A stretch of DNA of 64,000 nt, taken from contig CM076270.1 in NCBI GenBank assembly GCA_038380795.1, positions 22,150,001 through 22,214,000 of the forward strand, read 5' to 3'. A program made the translations under genes and the position numbers. Below, piece after piece: positions 1-21,100 of the stretch (the stretch's first letter is position 1; the number at the start of each line of letters is the position of its first letter). The notes under the pieces are model-generated. The model had not been told where the DNA came from, ran no database searches, and worked only from the letters and a program-made list of their open reading frames with translations. Source of the DNA: Pyrocephalus nanus (Eukaryota; Chordata; Aves; Passeriformes; Tyrannidae).

Positions 1-7658
<7,658 letters not shown>

Positions 7659-7659
7659 T

Positions 7660-7682
7660 AAGATTATCCGGTTGATAATCTT
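7660..7682. repeat. Perfect inverted repeat 52 nt into intron
   Basis: The arms AAGATTATC and GATAATCTT are exact complements (9 bp) around a 5-nt loop, CGGTT. The arms also contain two GATA-type motifs in opposite orientation. The repeat lies just beyond the donor site of exon A. Confidence 0.8.
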
Positions 7683-8277
7683 GCATTTAAGAATTGTGTA
7701 TCGGTGCCAGCACAGGTGTCCTAGATCACTGTTGTCTAAATTTTGGACCAGTGGGTGGTTTTGCCCTTGACATTTGTCACAGAAGTGTACCCCTGACATG
7801 ATCTGATGGTAGACTGGGGAATGGGTTGAATTTATTCAAAGTGAAAAGAGATTGCTGTCAGTTGGCACATAAGACAACATTATCTACCCACCAGCCAAGG
7901 ACCACTGACCATATCACTAGCACTGTGCAAACCACAGCTCTGGAAAGGGTCCTCCTTGACAAAGGAGTGAAGAACAGAAATTATTGAAAAGGATACTGCA
8001 TGGCCCTGAAACTCCCCAGCAAGGAAATATCATCCAACAGTAAAAATTGTACCAAGGATGATATAATGTACTGCCCAAAGCTTCTGTTTGTGTCTGAGTC
8101 TACATTTTCTCTTCCCATTCCTCCCAGTTACTTGTCAGCCAGTGCAGCATTCAGAAGAAAATTAACATATGGAAGGAATAAAGATATTGCTTCCTTACTC
8201 TGAACTACTAAAGATGAGCTAATGCTATAGGCATCCTCTCCTTCCTTTCTTCCATGCTGGAAATTCATTCTGTGTAG

Positions 8278-8567
8278 CGGTAGGACCAGCTGTACCCCCT
8301 CCTAGGAGCGATCAGGATGCTCAGTTTCACGGTGTGAATGGTTTTGATCAGTGCTGGTCTTTCCCACTGCTGTGTTACGTGCCAGTTTTGACATCCCGTG
8401 CAGTAGGTTGTGCTCTTACTGCATATCCCTTTTGTTTGGTGGCGTGACCAGGAACACTTCTCAGCTATATCCGTGTTATGACCCCTTTTAAGCAAATATG
8501 ATTTCAAAAAGTCGTCAGTTATAGCAAAGTTGTGAATGAATGTGTTATTCAACTGGTGGCACGTACG
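8278..8567. other. CpG-dense patch in intron
   Basis: I count about ten CpG dinucleotides in 290 bp, against one or two in most neighbouring segments of similar size. It coincides with a 95-codon minus-strand open frame (8265-8552) whose product I do not recognise. It could be an enhancer-like conserved element, a young insertion or an unannotated exon. None of these is established. Confidence 0.4.
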
Positions 8568-11500
8568 TCTGATTGTGAGGTTGAATGCAAATGCTGAACA
8601 GAACTGTGGATTTATTTATGCTGTTGGTAGTTGTTTTGCATATGACATTTACCATTGCTTCCATAGCTTGTCCTCTACAGTGACCACTACATCCACTCCA
8701 CTGCAGACTAACACGACAAATGCAAGCATTAAGTAGCTGTCCTTAATAAAAACAGTTTACCAGAATTTCCCAGGACCAAAGTGTTCACAGAAACGATTCA
8801 GATTTGAGCCACAGACAGATTTAAATTTCCGTGTCAGGAAGCCTTTCAGTTCTTTAACTTAATGCAGAAGGAAAATATATGGCACAAACTTCTTGCTATT
8901 CCAAGGAAGGAATATATTGCCATGTCCCTTCTGACAGATTTCAAATTTTGAAATTGATGGACATTTCTCTTTCTAAAGCCACTTTGCATCCTCCACGAAG
9001 TGCAGGTTGAGCTTGATCTGTCCCATCACTGGGTGGTTATGAGTGATGTGCGTGGTACCCTAGCTGTATTCCCTTTGGTTAATCTGTATGACAATTGTAC
9101 TACACCACATTGCTGAGCATTGCAGAGTGCCTGGGATTCGTTGTTGTAATCAAGAGCTGAATATTCATAGCAAGATCTCTGGAAAGAGCTGATGAATGAG
9201 TAATACTCCATCATTAGCATAAAAGATAATACCTAAATGTTACCTTTTAGTGTGACTAAATGCCTTCATGGAACACTGAGAATCTCTGTGATGCTTAATA
9301 TATGACTTGTAATGTATTCATTCTGCTGCTTTGTATGTGGAGCAACAATGGGTGCTTTTAGGCTAAAATGATGATGTTCCTGGAGATTTTGAATGTGATT
9401 GTTTTCATGTTATTGTTTTCATGTGTTCAGAATGTCTGCCCTAGTTCTGTGTCTTTGTTTACAGGGGTTTCACCGAAGGGTTTAATACACAGAAAAATCA
9501 GATTGTGGGGTTATTTTTGAAGTAGGAATCAAAGTTTTAAGACTGAGATAGACTCAGGGGTGGTACAATATGGTGTTTGGATGAACAGGATGGATTTCTG
9601 AAATGTTTTGCTGTCACTAGGAGAGGCTTTGTTATCACCTGTGCACTCCAATGAAACATTGTTTTGATGACAGAATTTTCACAGTCATCTGGCTAGCATA
9701 GGAATGTTTATATAAAGACTATGGTCATACATTGATGAGAACATCTAAAGATGAGCAGAACCAGATAACAGTCAAAGTTCATATCTACACTATTGATTGA
9801 TACAAATATTAAACAGGCTTTGACACCAAGTATGAAATTGTTACTGTTGCTCTAAAATGAACTCCTAGGAAATTTAGTATCTGAAATTGTGGCTAGCTTA
9901 GAGAATCTCATGAAACTCAGATTCTGCGCCTTTTTTTTTTTTTATGAGCAAAAGTTATGTTTTTTTCTATGTAGCAGTATCTTTCCAGTTTCAGGTGAGA
10001 TAGTCCATAGAATACAATATTCATGTTCTCCTTGGGAGGTCTTTGAAAGCTTAAGTCAAAGAACACACAGGTTTAACTTTCAGTCACTGCTGTCCATATT
10101 GTACTCAAATATTTGTGTATGCATGTGTCTCACACATTTGCATGTACGTGTGGTATTTGCAGGCTGAATGGCTACAGCTTTTCCAGGAACTATGGAAAAT
10201 AATGATGAAACCCCTATTGTTTCTCCATCAACTACTGTGGAATCTCTACAAAGGAGTTGTCACAAAATTGTTCCCAGCTCCGTTTTTTTTTTTTTTATGG
10301 CAATGCAGAGTAATTCAGACTATAATATCTATTGTCTGATCCTGTGGCTACTTTGAAAAGTAATTTGCTGCATTTTCTAGACAACCAGGGGCAGTCTCAC
10401 CACTCATTTTTATTAAACATGTTTATTCTTTACTTCTTTATAATGATCCTGTTTATAGAAAAAAAACCACCACCGACAAAATAGTTACTGTTAGTAAATT
10501 TGATTCTTTTTCTCATCATGGTGAAGTCAAAATATTGCATTCATCCCATCATAATAACTGCCACAATATTAGATTGGCTTGAATAGGCCTGACTTTACTG
10601 CAGGAGGGACAGAAAAAATTTGGTCATGAGCTTGAAAGACTTCTTTTCCTCCTGAAGCACAAATAGCATCCGTAACACCCACACCAGTCCTGTACACTTT
10701 TCCTGCAAATGCTCTTGCTTCCATATTTGTGGGAGTGTGAAAATCTTTTAAGTTGCAGTGGCACATATTAACCCTGTCTCATTGTGCAGCAAGGGATAAC
10801 ACCTTGGTTGCTGTGTTTCATCCCAGCCTGCCTTGGCTCTGCCTGAAAGAGCCCTCTCCAGCCTCCAGGCCTCATTCTCCTTAACTTGACTTTGCTGCTG
10901 TGTTTCCGTGCTTTGTGTCCCTTCCTGTGCTTTAATATTCTACTTTTTACTCCTCTGGCTCCCTCTCATGTGCACCCACTGAACGCCTTCCACCTAGTGC
11001 ATTTCTCCTCCGTGACAGATTTCTAGAAAGTTGTTTTTAAAAATGTGGGTTGTCTTTTCTTCGGAGTTTTCAGACTCCGGTAGGAACAGCAAACAAATGG
11101 AGCTGTGCCCCATACATCACACATTGGAAGTGAGAAGTGAACTGAAAAGGGTAATTTAAAATTACATTTCGGCGTGGAAGGCATATCTAATCTTGTTCAT
11201 GAAAGGCTCTTTATTGAGAAAAAGCAGGAGCGTAATTAATTGATGTGTTTTCGGTGCCCAATCTTACAGAAAAAAGGAAGTAATAAAACAGTATAATTGG
11301 CCAATGTAACCAGCCTCAAGCAGTGTTTTTGATATGATCACTGCATGTCCACAGGAAAGGTTTACAGATCTGCTGCAGTACAAACATAAATTAGGAAGTA
11401 TAAATGGATTGCATTTTGAAAGTTAATGTTTTGTTAAAATTCTGCTTAGTAATATGGAGGACTGCTTTATATAAATAAATGCACATAAAACATATGTTAT

Positions 11501-14500
11501 ATAATTTAATTTGTGTATACATGATTTATGCAAGTATAATGAAAATTCAAATTGTATCTACATACAAACGTGCACACAAATGCAAATTAAAACTCAGAGT
11601 AGCATTTTTTTAAACTATTTTCATTGTTGTAATTGTGGTCCTTGCAGAGCCAAAGGGAAATATACCCCCAATGTGGTAAAATACTTGCAGGGGACCTGCC
11701 TTGTGATCCCACTCAATTTGTCTAGTATTTTCCTTCCAAGTGTCATGTGAAAGAAGATATCCCTCTTGCTGCTGCCTTCTAAGCCCATGCAGTGGGCTCA
11801 GCAATTCCTAAAGGTGGGGCAACCTGTAAGGAAAATTTTCCTCTGGAGAAAAGCAATTAAGGTAGCTGTAACTGGGGTTGCAGACCAGCTGGTCTCTCTC
11901 ATAAATCTAGTTTTCTGTCAGCTAGACTGGTGGCTCTTCATTCTAAACTTGAACTTTTGCTACTCTCGTTGAACAGTGCTTGGAGTAAAAGGATTTAGCA
12001 CTTTTGCTTGTTTTGCATAATGCTGATTTCATTTTATTTCTTACCATGGTGAATAATATATTTAACCTGAACTTTGAAATAGTGTCCTCTGCAGTAACCA
12101 TGTGATGTCTTTCCTTATAGCCAGATCTTAATCCTGGATCTTTTTATCCATGCCTTCTAAAGTAAGAAATACCATGAATGAGCCCTATTCAGACCTAGCA
12201 AGACTAAAGGGACTGATGAGTTCTGGTGGGTTGACCTGTGAGCGGTTTAAGATGCTGCTCTGGGCTATCTGCTCAACCTCCCACCTGCATGACAACCCAG
12301 GGCTGACACAGCAGATTGCAAGTATTTTAGGGGCACATCTTTGATACATGACTCTGGAAAGGTGTTCTGTGTGTCCAGGCATCACAAGGATGCCTTCAGC
12401 AGTGTTAGAGCCATGTGGTCTCTAATAGATCCTTTTGCTCAGCCCTGCCTCTCAGCTTCCATGCTGCTGCAGGGATTGGGAGGGTGGAGGTCACTGCTGG
12501 CCTGACTGTGCTTTGGGACTCTGCCCAGCAGTGCTTCTGCTCTGTGCTTGGCCGCTTTGGTTGCTCAAGCAGCTTGTTACAACTGACCTGCATTCCAGCA
12601 GGTAGGACATGGCAAAGATTTTGATCGGTTTTCTTTCATTTAATAGCTTAGAGATTTTCAAAGGCTTTGCATTTTGGGATCATGGTGGTGCTAGCTTTTC
12701 AGTGCTTTGGGATTTGGTTTTCTCTTCTTTTTCCGAGATTTCAGTTTGGCCCTCCCTGCAGCGAGCTGGTTTTCAGACTGCAGCTCCCAGAGCTGGGTTA
12801 CTTTCCTGCAGGTACCACCTCCTTCAGCTGTTCATCATTTCAGGTCTGTTTTCTGGTCCCTCAGATAAGGGAGGGCAAGGGGAAAGGAAATGAAAACAGC
12901 AGTTCCTATAGTTTTTATAATATCTTTCTGTGCGCAGCAATGAGCACAATGTGATTTTGGAGGGATTTGTAAACAGGTTTCGAAGCCACAGAGGGAATAT
13001 GTTCTTACCCTCAAGGCACATATGCATACTCATTAACGTTAATGGAAGCTGCAAGCATTGAACAGAAAATAGACCATGCAGTGGTAAAAGACACGAAGCT
13101 CTAGTTGCCCACTCGGGAATTGCATAGTGCCCAGGACTTGGCAGTTGGTACTTTAGCTGTGTTCTGCTAGTCTATCCTGTGCACTTAGTGTATTTTTTTT
13201 TATATTGTTCTTAATTTAACAAAGTTGCCTTATTTATTCCGCCTCTGTCTTTTCACGATTGGATGTTGCTCCTTTGTTGAGAGACGCTGCACCTGTGCAA
13301 AAAAGCACAAAATTAAATGTGCAGCCCCCCTGTGGGACAGCTATTGCTCTGCTCTCAAGGGCGATGGAAGCTGTGATGTTCTTGATAACAGAAATGCCTT
13401 AATAATGCAAGATCAGGGAGTGTTGTGCTGATTTACCCGATTGGCTGCAAATGCAACCTGTGCAGGAGGAGCTGCCTGCCCTAAGCCAAGGCCAGCAAGC
13501 CCTGCCTAACACTTGTGACTCCTGCTGTGAGCATGTGGGCTTTTCTGCACTCTGTATGTACCCCAGTGCATCAGGGCTTGGGAGAGTTTATAAGCCTGAT
13601 CACAACCCCAGGCCCAAACTGTGAATGCACATCATTGCCCTGGAATTAGCAAAACCACCTCAGACCTAAAAGCAGTGTTGGGTGTAATGCAGACATGCTG
13701 TATAGGAGATTTCCTCAGGCTGCTGCCAACCTGAAGTCTGCTGACTTTATAGGATCACTGTAGTCTCTGGACACACCAACAAGGCAAGGAAATATGAGCC
13801 ACTTCTTCATGCAGTCACCTGGGATCTAGAAGAGAGTATTAGCACAGGTTTCACATAATATGAAAGTCACTAGGCTGCTTTTAGAGCCTACTTGGCCAAG
13901 GAAGTACTTCAGATGTGCTCTTTGAGGTGTCTGAATCAATAATCTTTGCCAGAAAGACCACAAAGAAGAGAGTTTCTGAAGGAAACTATCATGTGGGTGG
14001 TCTTGTTCACTGCATGGTTAATTTGCAGCCTCAGTAGGCAGCCCCTATGTAACTGTAAGGTTATAGTGTCAATAAATCCATTCATTATCAGCAGGTCACT
14101 GTAAGTCATCTTATTTGTGACTCTATTTCATTTTTTTGTTTGTTTATACCTCAGGGAACCATAATACTGGACTGTCTCAGCATTTCCACCTGTGAGCTGA
14201 AATACTATGAAACACTAGATTCTTGCATTATTTTGCTTCACTGAATGGCTCTGAAATGAAGGCCAGGAGAGGAGGGGAGGAGAAATCCAGGTTAATTCTC
14301 TTGCCTTGTTTTGACAGCCCATCACAATTTGTTAAGTAAAATGAAATGCTTGTGAAACTACAAACATAACAATTTGAGAATACTCTTACTACGCTTCTGT
14401 TTTGCATACTGTCTTTGGCATTGTCTGTTAAAGGCATTGTGGACAAATGAGTAAGGGCTCGAGGGATCAGACTGAAATCCTAGAGCCTCTGTTTACTCTC

Positions 14501-15401
14501 AGAGCTGGTCTATGATAATAGAGATGTCTGCAAAACTCATTTGGAATTAAAGGAAAAAAAACACAAAACAGCAGTACTCTTTGTTCTACGGCAAATACAT
14601 TGGATTTCCACCTCTTTTTCTTACCTTACTTTTAACTGGTGCCCTAATTTTGTTCTCACCTAAACAATCAAATGAGACAAATCCTTATGGAGTGAAGCAT
14701 GACTGAGCTCTCAAAGTATTTTGTGCCCAGAGGTTTATGCAGGTTACACTCATGTTGGCTTTACTGGGAATGCACAGTGCTTACGGAATCACATCCCAAG
14801 AGATTCAAGTCTAGCTCCAGGTGAGATCCTGTCATGGCCAGCCTCTGTCTCGTTGGCAATTTCTTTCTAATGACTGTTTGAATATAGCAGTCTTGGTTGG
14901 TGCACTGGTTTGCTGCTTTCATCTCTTCCACTTGGCTTAATATTGGGTGACATCAGGCAACATATGCCTGACATGCCACAACTGTGGCTGGCACTTCATG
15001 CTTTTCCACGTGCAAACGGTGCTGTGTTGGGATAATGTGCACAGCAGGGACAGCTCAGCAGAGCACAGCTTCCTTTTTGCAGTGCCATCAACTCGCCTGG
15101 AGGTCACAGTGTATCAGCCTGGGCTTTTTGTGGACGCATGAGGGGAAAAAAATAAAACTAAGCACACAGTTTTGGGGCTAATTTTAGAGGCCTAGCTTCT
15201 GGCATGTCAAACAAGAAACACGTGCCCCCAAAGTTCATGGGATTTGCAGCTGACTGCTAGTTCAGGGTGAGGGGAGGCTTAGATATGGCCATCTAAATAA
15301 GTCAAAGCATGCTGTAGTTGACATCAGCAAGAGGCATAGCTTAATATCTATTTCCAGTGCAGTGGTATAATATTTGCCATGTCTTCCATCATCTCTCTGA
15401 G

Positions 15402-15426
15402 ATAATCATAAATAATCATAAATAAC
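15402..15426 (+). repeat. Short tandem repeat, 10-bp unit
   Basis: About two and a half copies of a 10-bp AT-rich unit (ATAATCATAA). Simple sequence with no evident function. Confidence 0.7.
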
Positions 15427-17689
15427 ACTCTGCCTTCAAATTCAACCATCTTGCAGTAACAATTGGAGCATTCTAGCTCCTCTTATGCTTAACAGTAAAA
15501 CAAAAGCAGAACTGCAAGTACAGCACTCTCTGAGCATAAACATGCTTGGAACAACTCGGATGTGTTGGGAGCAGTATAACCTTTGGGCTGTCATGGCAAA
15601 TGAAGACTTCTGTAAGTAATACTAACCATCATCTCTCAGGGGTGTACGTGGAGGAACAGGCTCTTCACAGCTCTCACCACTGGCACAGGTGATCTTGAGC
15701 ATTTCACTTGGCTCTCAGTGTCACAGATTCCTCCTTTATAACACAGGAATAGTGACAAAGGCTTTGTTTAGTGAAGTAGTTTGCAGTCAGCTTATGATCA
15801 GAGTGTTTCTGCTCACATTCGAAACTTGAGCTGATGGGACATGTGTCAATGCTTTTGTGAGCAACCCTGTAGAAAGAAGTAGAGAAGGGAATATGTGAAA
15901 AATACTGTCCTTGCTAATGTGAAATTCTGCACATCTGGCAGGGTTTCATTCGTGAACTCAGGGCAGTCACTGTGGAAACCAAGACTTCAAACAGCTACTG
16001 AGCCTCGGAACTGCTCGAGTTCCCTTTCCCATCCTCTTGATGGTATCACTGATGCTGCAAACCGTGAATAAGGATGGCAGAATCTGAGCTGCTGTTATGA
16101 TCCAGACCTGTGAAATGCTGAATGCCATGGCTTTACAGAACAGATAGTCCCATGAGATGGTAGGCAACAACCCACCTCAGAGCTCAGGCTGTTCTGAGCT
16201 GTGCTCTGCCACAGACTGTGCCTCGGTGGTGTGGTTGAATTCCTGCGAAGAGCTTTGCTTCTGAACAGCAACAAAATGAAAACAGGCTGTAAACAGGCTG
16301 TTCCTTTTTGTGCTCCATCTTTGCCGTTTCACCCTCCATCTCGCTTCTCAGGTGGAACAATGAGGTCAAGCCTGGCATTTGAAACAGGAGGTGGCCTTCC
16401 TAAAGCTTGTCTGGAACTGTGCAAAACACTGTCAGAATGGTGCTGTACACTGCAGCCTTACCAGTGGAATTTATGGTGATGAGGCTCGGCTGCATGACCC
16501 CTGTAGATGAACACCATTACAGGCTCTACTAGTTTCACTACACCACTCTGCAAATAAATGCAGGAAGAAATGATAGATGCCAGGCACACAGAGGAGCTTC
16601 AAGTGGAGGCAGCTGATAATGTGTGGCTTGTCTATAATTTTGTCAACACTTTATTTAGAGTTGAGGAGGAGAGAGGAGTCAACCCTATGGAGATGGAAGT
16701 AAAATTCATAGCTGTGAGGCATTTTTCCTAGAGCTGATTACTGTATTTCATATCATTCAGCCTCTGACCACAGTGCTGCTAGTGTTACATCTCCAGGCAC
16801 TGCTGCCTGCCTATGAGCTGCTCTGGCAGCGCTCTGTCCACCCCAGCTATCATCATGTTTGCCCAAAAGATGCTCAGTAACAACCTGCAGGAACTGCTTC
16901 TGCAGGGTCACCTTGTGGCAGAAGAAAGAGTGCCCCTTTAGATGAACTCTTGTTCCTTGCTGCTCTTTTGCTTTCTCCGTGCTCCTGCTGTGGTGACTCA
17001 TCTGACCCCGGCCGTCAACCCTGTGCTATGTTTTGAAATGTGAGCTCAGTGGTGGAAAGAAGGGCCTGCCCGATGTGTCAGTCAGCAAGAGGCTCTTTTT
17101 CAACAGCCAGAAAGAAAGAATTGCAAAAATCCCAGAAAACTTTTGGAGGAGAGGGGGTTTGTGAATTCTGCTGGTTCCTCATTGCTGATGGGAGATGCTA
17201 AGGGCACACAGGGGCCTTGCCTTTGGAATAGCTGGACACAGCAAACCTCATGTTGAAGTCCCCAAGAGCTCAGCATTCTGCACAACACAACACCGCCTTG
17301 GTAGGTCTGCCAGCTTCGTTTAATGGGCTGCAATTATTTTAGAAGCTCAGCAAACAGATTGTTACTTATATAAGCAAATAATGCATTTGACCTACTTATT
17401 GTAGCTCTAAGTAGAAGATAAGCATAGCTGTGCATCTGAAAAATGAAGAGTCCCATATCTCTGGATAAATTATTCAAGTCTTTGCATATAGCAACTGCTA
17501 GTATTCTGATCTAGTTGCTTGTGAACCAAAACAACAATTAAATCAAGGAAACAAATACAGACTATTTTTCTAGATAAAAAAAGGAGTTGAGTTAAACTTT
17601 ATGTTTAATTAAGCATTTGCTCTTTCTCTAGCTTTATTTCCTTCTTTCCCATGTCCCCAGTAAATAATTTTGGAGTTCACTATTTGGGT

Positions 17690-18120
17690 GCATCTCCCGG
17701 TTTTAGAAATCCCCCCCAGGTCCAGGAACTCTTGCAGAGATCAGTTTTGTTCAGTGTCTCTATGAGCACTGGGTCAAAAAGGCTTCTGTGTACCATGCCT
17801 TCTCCAAGAAGTTCATGAAAGTTCAGCAAACGATTTCCCACATCATCGCCCTTGGCTGCGGTAGCTGGTAATCGATAGCAGGGTTGCTCCTGTGAAGCCA
17901 GGAGTTGCATTGACTGGAGGCTGCCTCTGTTTACATGAGCATTGCCAGGTGATACCACTAAGACTTTCAGTGTCCTTTGGGCAGCAGGTAACGTAGGAAT
18001 AAGCAGCTCAGCCCTCAAAGGCTTACTGGTATCATAGTGGTGTCCTCTACGTACCACGCTCATGTGACATAGGCGTCTAAGGCACCTGTTGATGGGACTT
18101 AGCTCTTTACACGTACTCAG
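17690..18120. other. CpG-enriched patch with 148-codon antisense open frame
   Basis: This stretch carries about ten CpGs (for example in ATCGAT, TACGTA and CACGTA contexts) in an intron otherwise poor in CpG. It overlaps the longest open frame of the intron (17680-18126, minus strand). The putative product has no motif, signal peptide or domain I recognise, and I see no splice or promoter context that would make it a gene. A degraded or young insertion, or a regulatory element, are equally possible. Confidence 0.35.
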
Positions 18121-21100
18121 AAGCATCCCTTTCTGAAGAGAAGGGAGATGTTTTCTTCTTACAGGTCAACAGAAATGCTATTGCACTTGCAGTCATCCCA
18201 TGGCACAACCTGTAGAAACTCATAGGAAATGCAGAACCTCACCATCTTCTGTGTGATGTTCAGGGAGTAGCTACAGGGAGGCTGCAGAGAGGGAGAAGGG
18301 GCAGCTAAGTGCAGGGTGACAGCGCTGTGAGAACTGCACCACAGCAAAGGTTCTGATTTGGGAGGTGATGGGGGCTGAAGTCACCCGTCGTTCTCCATCT
18401 GAAACCCAGGCAGTTTGTAGGGAGCTGCAAGAGTAGAGCAATAGCAGTCAGTTTGCAGTAAAACACCAAACTGTCTCCCAAGATGACAGTTAAGATTCCA
18501 TAAATGCTGCTAGAAACAGGAAGGGCTTTACTCATGTTGCTGATCTGTGGCTCTTTCATTGTACTCTGTTGTGACCACGGGTAACTCTTCAGTGTTCCAG
18601 CTCTGTACATGTTCCTGCAGTAGAACCACCAAAAAAAAAAAAAAGCACATAGACTTTGTAAATTAATTTCTCTGCAAGCATGATTCAGTAATTCCGTTTG
18701 CACGCTCTTCATTAATGATGCTTGTGGCAGATAAATTCCCATGACAATTGCCTTTCTATATTGAGAATTCCTTCAGAGTATATAGAGTTACAAAAATTTT
18801 TATTGTCACTGTTACACCTTTTGCAAAATCTGATTTGCATATTGCAGACTTCAGGCTGTCTGAAACAGAATGAACCAGCACTTTGAAAATACTCATTGCA
18901 TGTGTGGGCGGTGTGAGGATCCTTGAGGATCCATCTCTAGTTGTCCTCCCACTGCTCCCTCCTCAGAGATGCTTCCGCTGGAACTACCATAACTTATACC
19001 CCTGTAATGCCACAGATCCTGGCCCTTTATGTCTGGGCATGTTAGCTCAAGGATATTTTTCTAGGTGGATACTCAGAGAGTGACCTAAAAGAAGTTACTG
19101 TGAGATTTTTGTTTGCCTCCCTTTGCACTCAGTTCATCAGTTTTCCTGTAAAAGGAAGATGATTCAAATTGACTATTCTTTTCTTACTTATCCAAAGTCT
19201 TGCTTCTTCTGCCTTTCCAGAGCTGTGCTGACAATAACTTTTAGCCTCAGTGAATAGTGCAGAACAGCTTGATTGCAAATAATTTGTAATTATTCCTCAA
19301 ATACTCTTTTCTTTTTTTCTTTGCCTATTCAACGTTATCTGGAAAAATCAGGGACATCAATTACTCATTCTTTAAAAGAACTAGGATGTGAAGTTCAAAA
19401 TATGTAAGACCACGAGGCTGGGCATCCCGACAGAGAGTTACTTTAATTTTTTTAAGTTTTTTGAAGAACTTTTCACTGTAGGAAAGGCTAATAAGCAGGG
19501 TTCAGTGTGCCAGGTGGATACACAGAGAAGTGGAGGTCTATGGAGGAGAAAGCCTGGAAGCCAGTTTTGTGGCCCAGATTCACAGCCCTAAACTGAATCT
19601 GGCAGCACAGTGTCTTCACCACGACATTTATCAGCTGCAGTAGCTGAATTGTTGGAGTAATGCAGAACTGGATTTAACTGCAGGGCCCAATTCTGCTCTC
19701 CGCTGTACTGATGTTTAATTCTGGAATATCACTCCCAAAGCCACTCGCTTTCCAGCTCTTTGAATTAGAGAAGAAATCAATCATTTTAAAAGCCAAAGGA
19801 AGTTGTAGCCAAAATAAAGGGACCTGAGTACTTTTGAGGAAGTCTCCTTAATCATAGCCTTGAGACATACAAGTAGCACGTCGTTATTATTTTATGACAC
19901 TGACTTTTAGTCCTTTCATTTTCAGTATAATTTTGTCTTCTTTAAATGCCCAAATAATTTCCAGTAAGAGCTAATAGATTCAGGTGTGGAGAAGAAATAT
20001 GTACTGCATGAAATCATTGTGCTGAAACCACCTATTACCTAGTTGAATCAATCAGGTAGCTCTTTTTTTTTCCCTTGCATGTGCTCTCCCTCTTTTAGAG
20101 CATCTTTTAGGAAAGGAAGAGGTAACCTGCAGGGGAAGGCCTTGTGTTCATGAGGACAGTGCTGTTTTGAAAGCCAGGGGTTTTTTTTTGTGACAGAGAT
20201 ACAGTCTGTGACCTTACTTCAATCTAGTGATGATTTTTCTATAATCATTTACTAAGGTGCATTTTTGTGTGCATATTTTCTGGCTGTTCACAGCATGTGA
20301 ACATTTGCCTTCAAATATTCCTTGGAGAAGAAAAGATGCATGTCCAACACTGCACGTCTCCAAAAACTACATTTAAATTTGCTTTAGTTTTCTACTGTTG
20401 CTTTCCAATGATAGGAAGCACCGTGCAAGTTTTGATATAACCAAATAAATTAAAAATAAAAACCTTGTGTTAAAAAACCTTTGAACCTTAACTGGCAAAA
20501 GATAGATAGTGAAAGGCAACATTAAGGAGTAAAATGACAGGCGAGGCCCTGTGGCCTGTGACAAAGAGATGAATTAAACTCAGGTCTCCTGAGTGCCAAT
20601 CTTTTGCACAGTTCAGAGGACTGTGCCTTTTTAAATTCAGTTTCACTAAGAATATTTAAACTTCATCTACAGAGATAATGAAATCCAGCCCAATATAAGC
20701 TCTGGTGCACAAATGCACTTAAAATCATGTGCAACTTTGAACGAGCAGTTCATTTCATTAGAGCCAGTGGGGTTACTCAGTCTTTAACTTGCATACACAT
20801 ATATATACATATAGGCTCTGTACTACCTTGGAGCTGGATTTTCTCTGTTGAATTATTTGATGTAAATCAGAATCTATGTATCTGTGATTCAGTATCCAGC
20901 ATGTTCAGGGTTTAATTAAAGAAATTCTATTTCCTTTCACTCCTAGAGGCTCTTTTTGATAGAGGTGCCCCTCAAAATACCATCAGATTAATTCCTTCAG
21001 TGTTTAGAGTCACATTTTTAAGAAATTTAAAATTTTTTAGGGCCCAATTCATTCTTTTATTTAGAAATAATTTGAATCCTATAGCCTCTTGTAGAAATTG

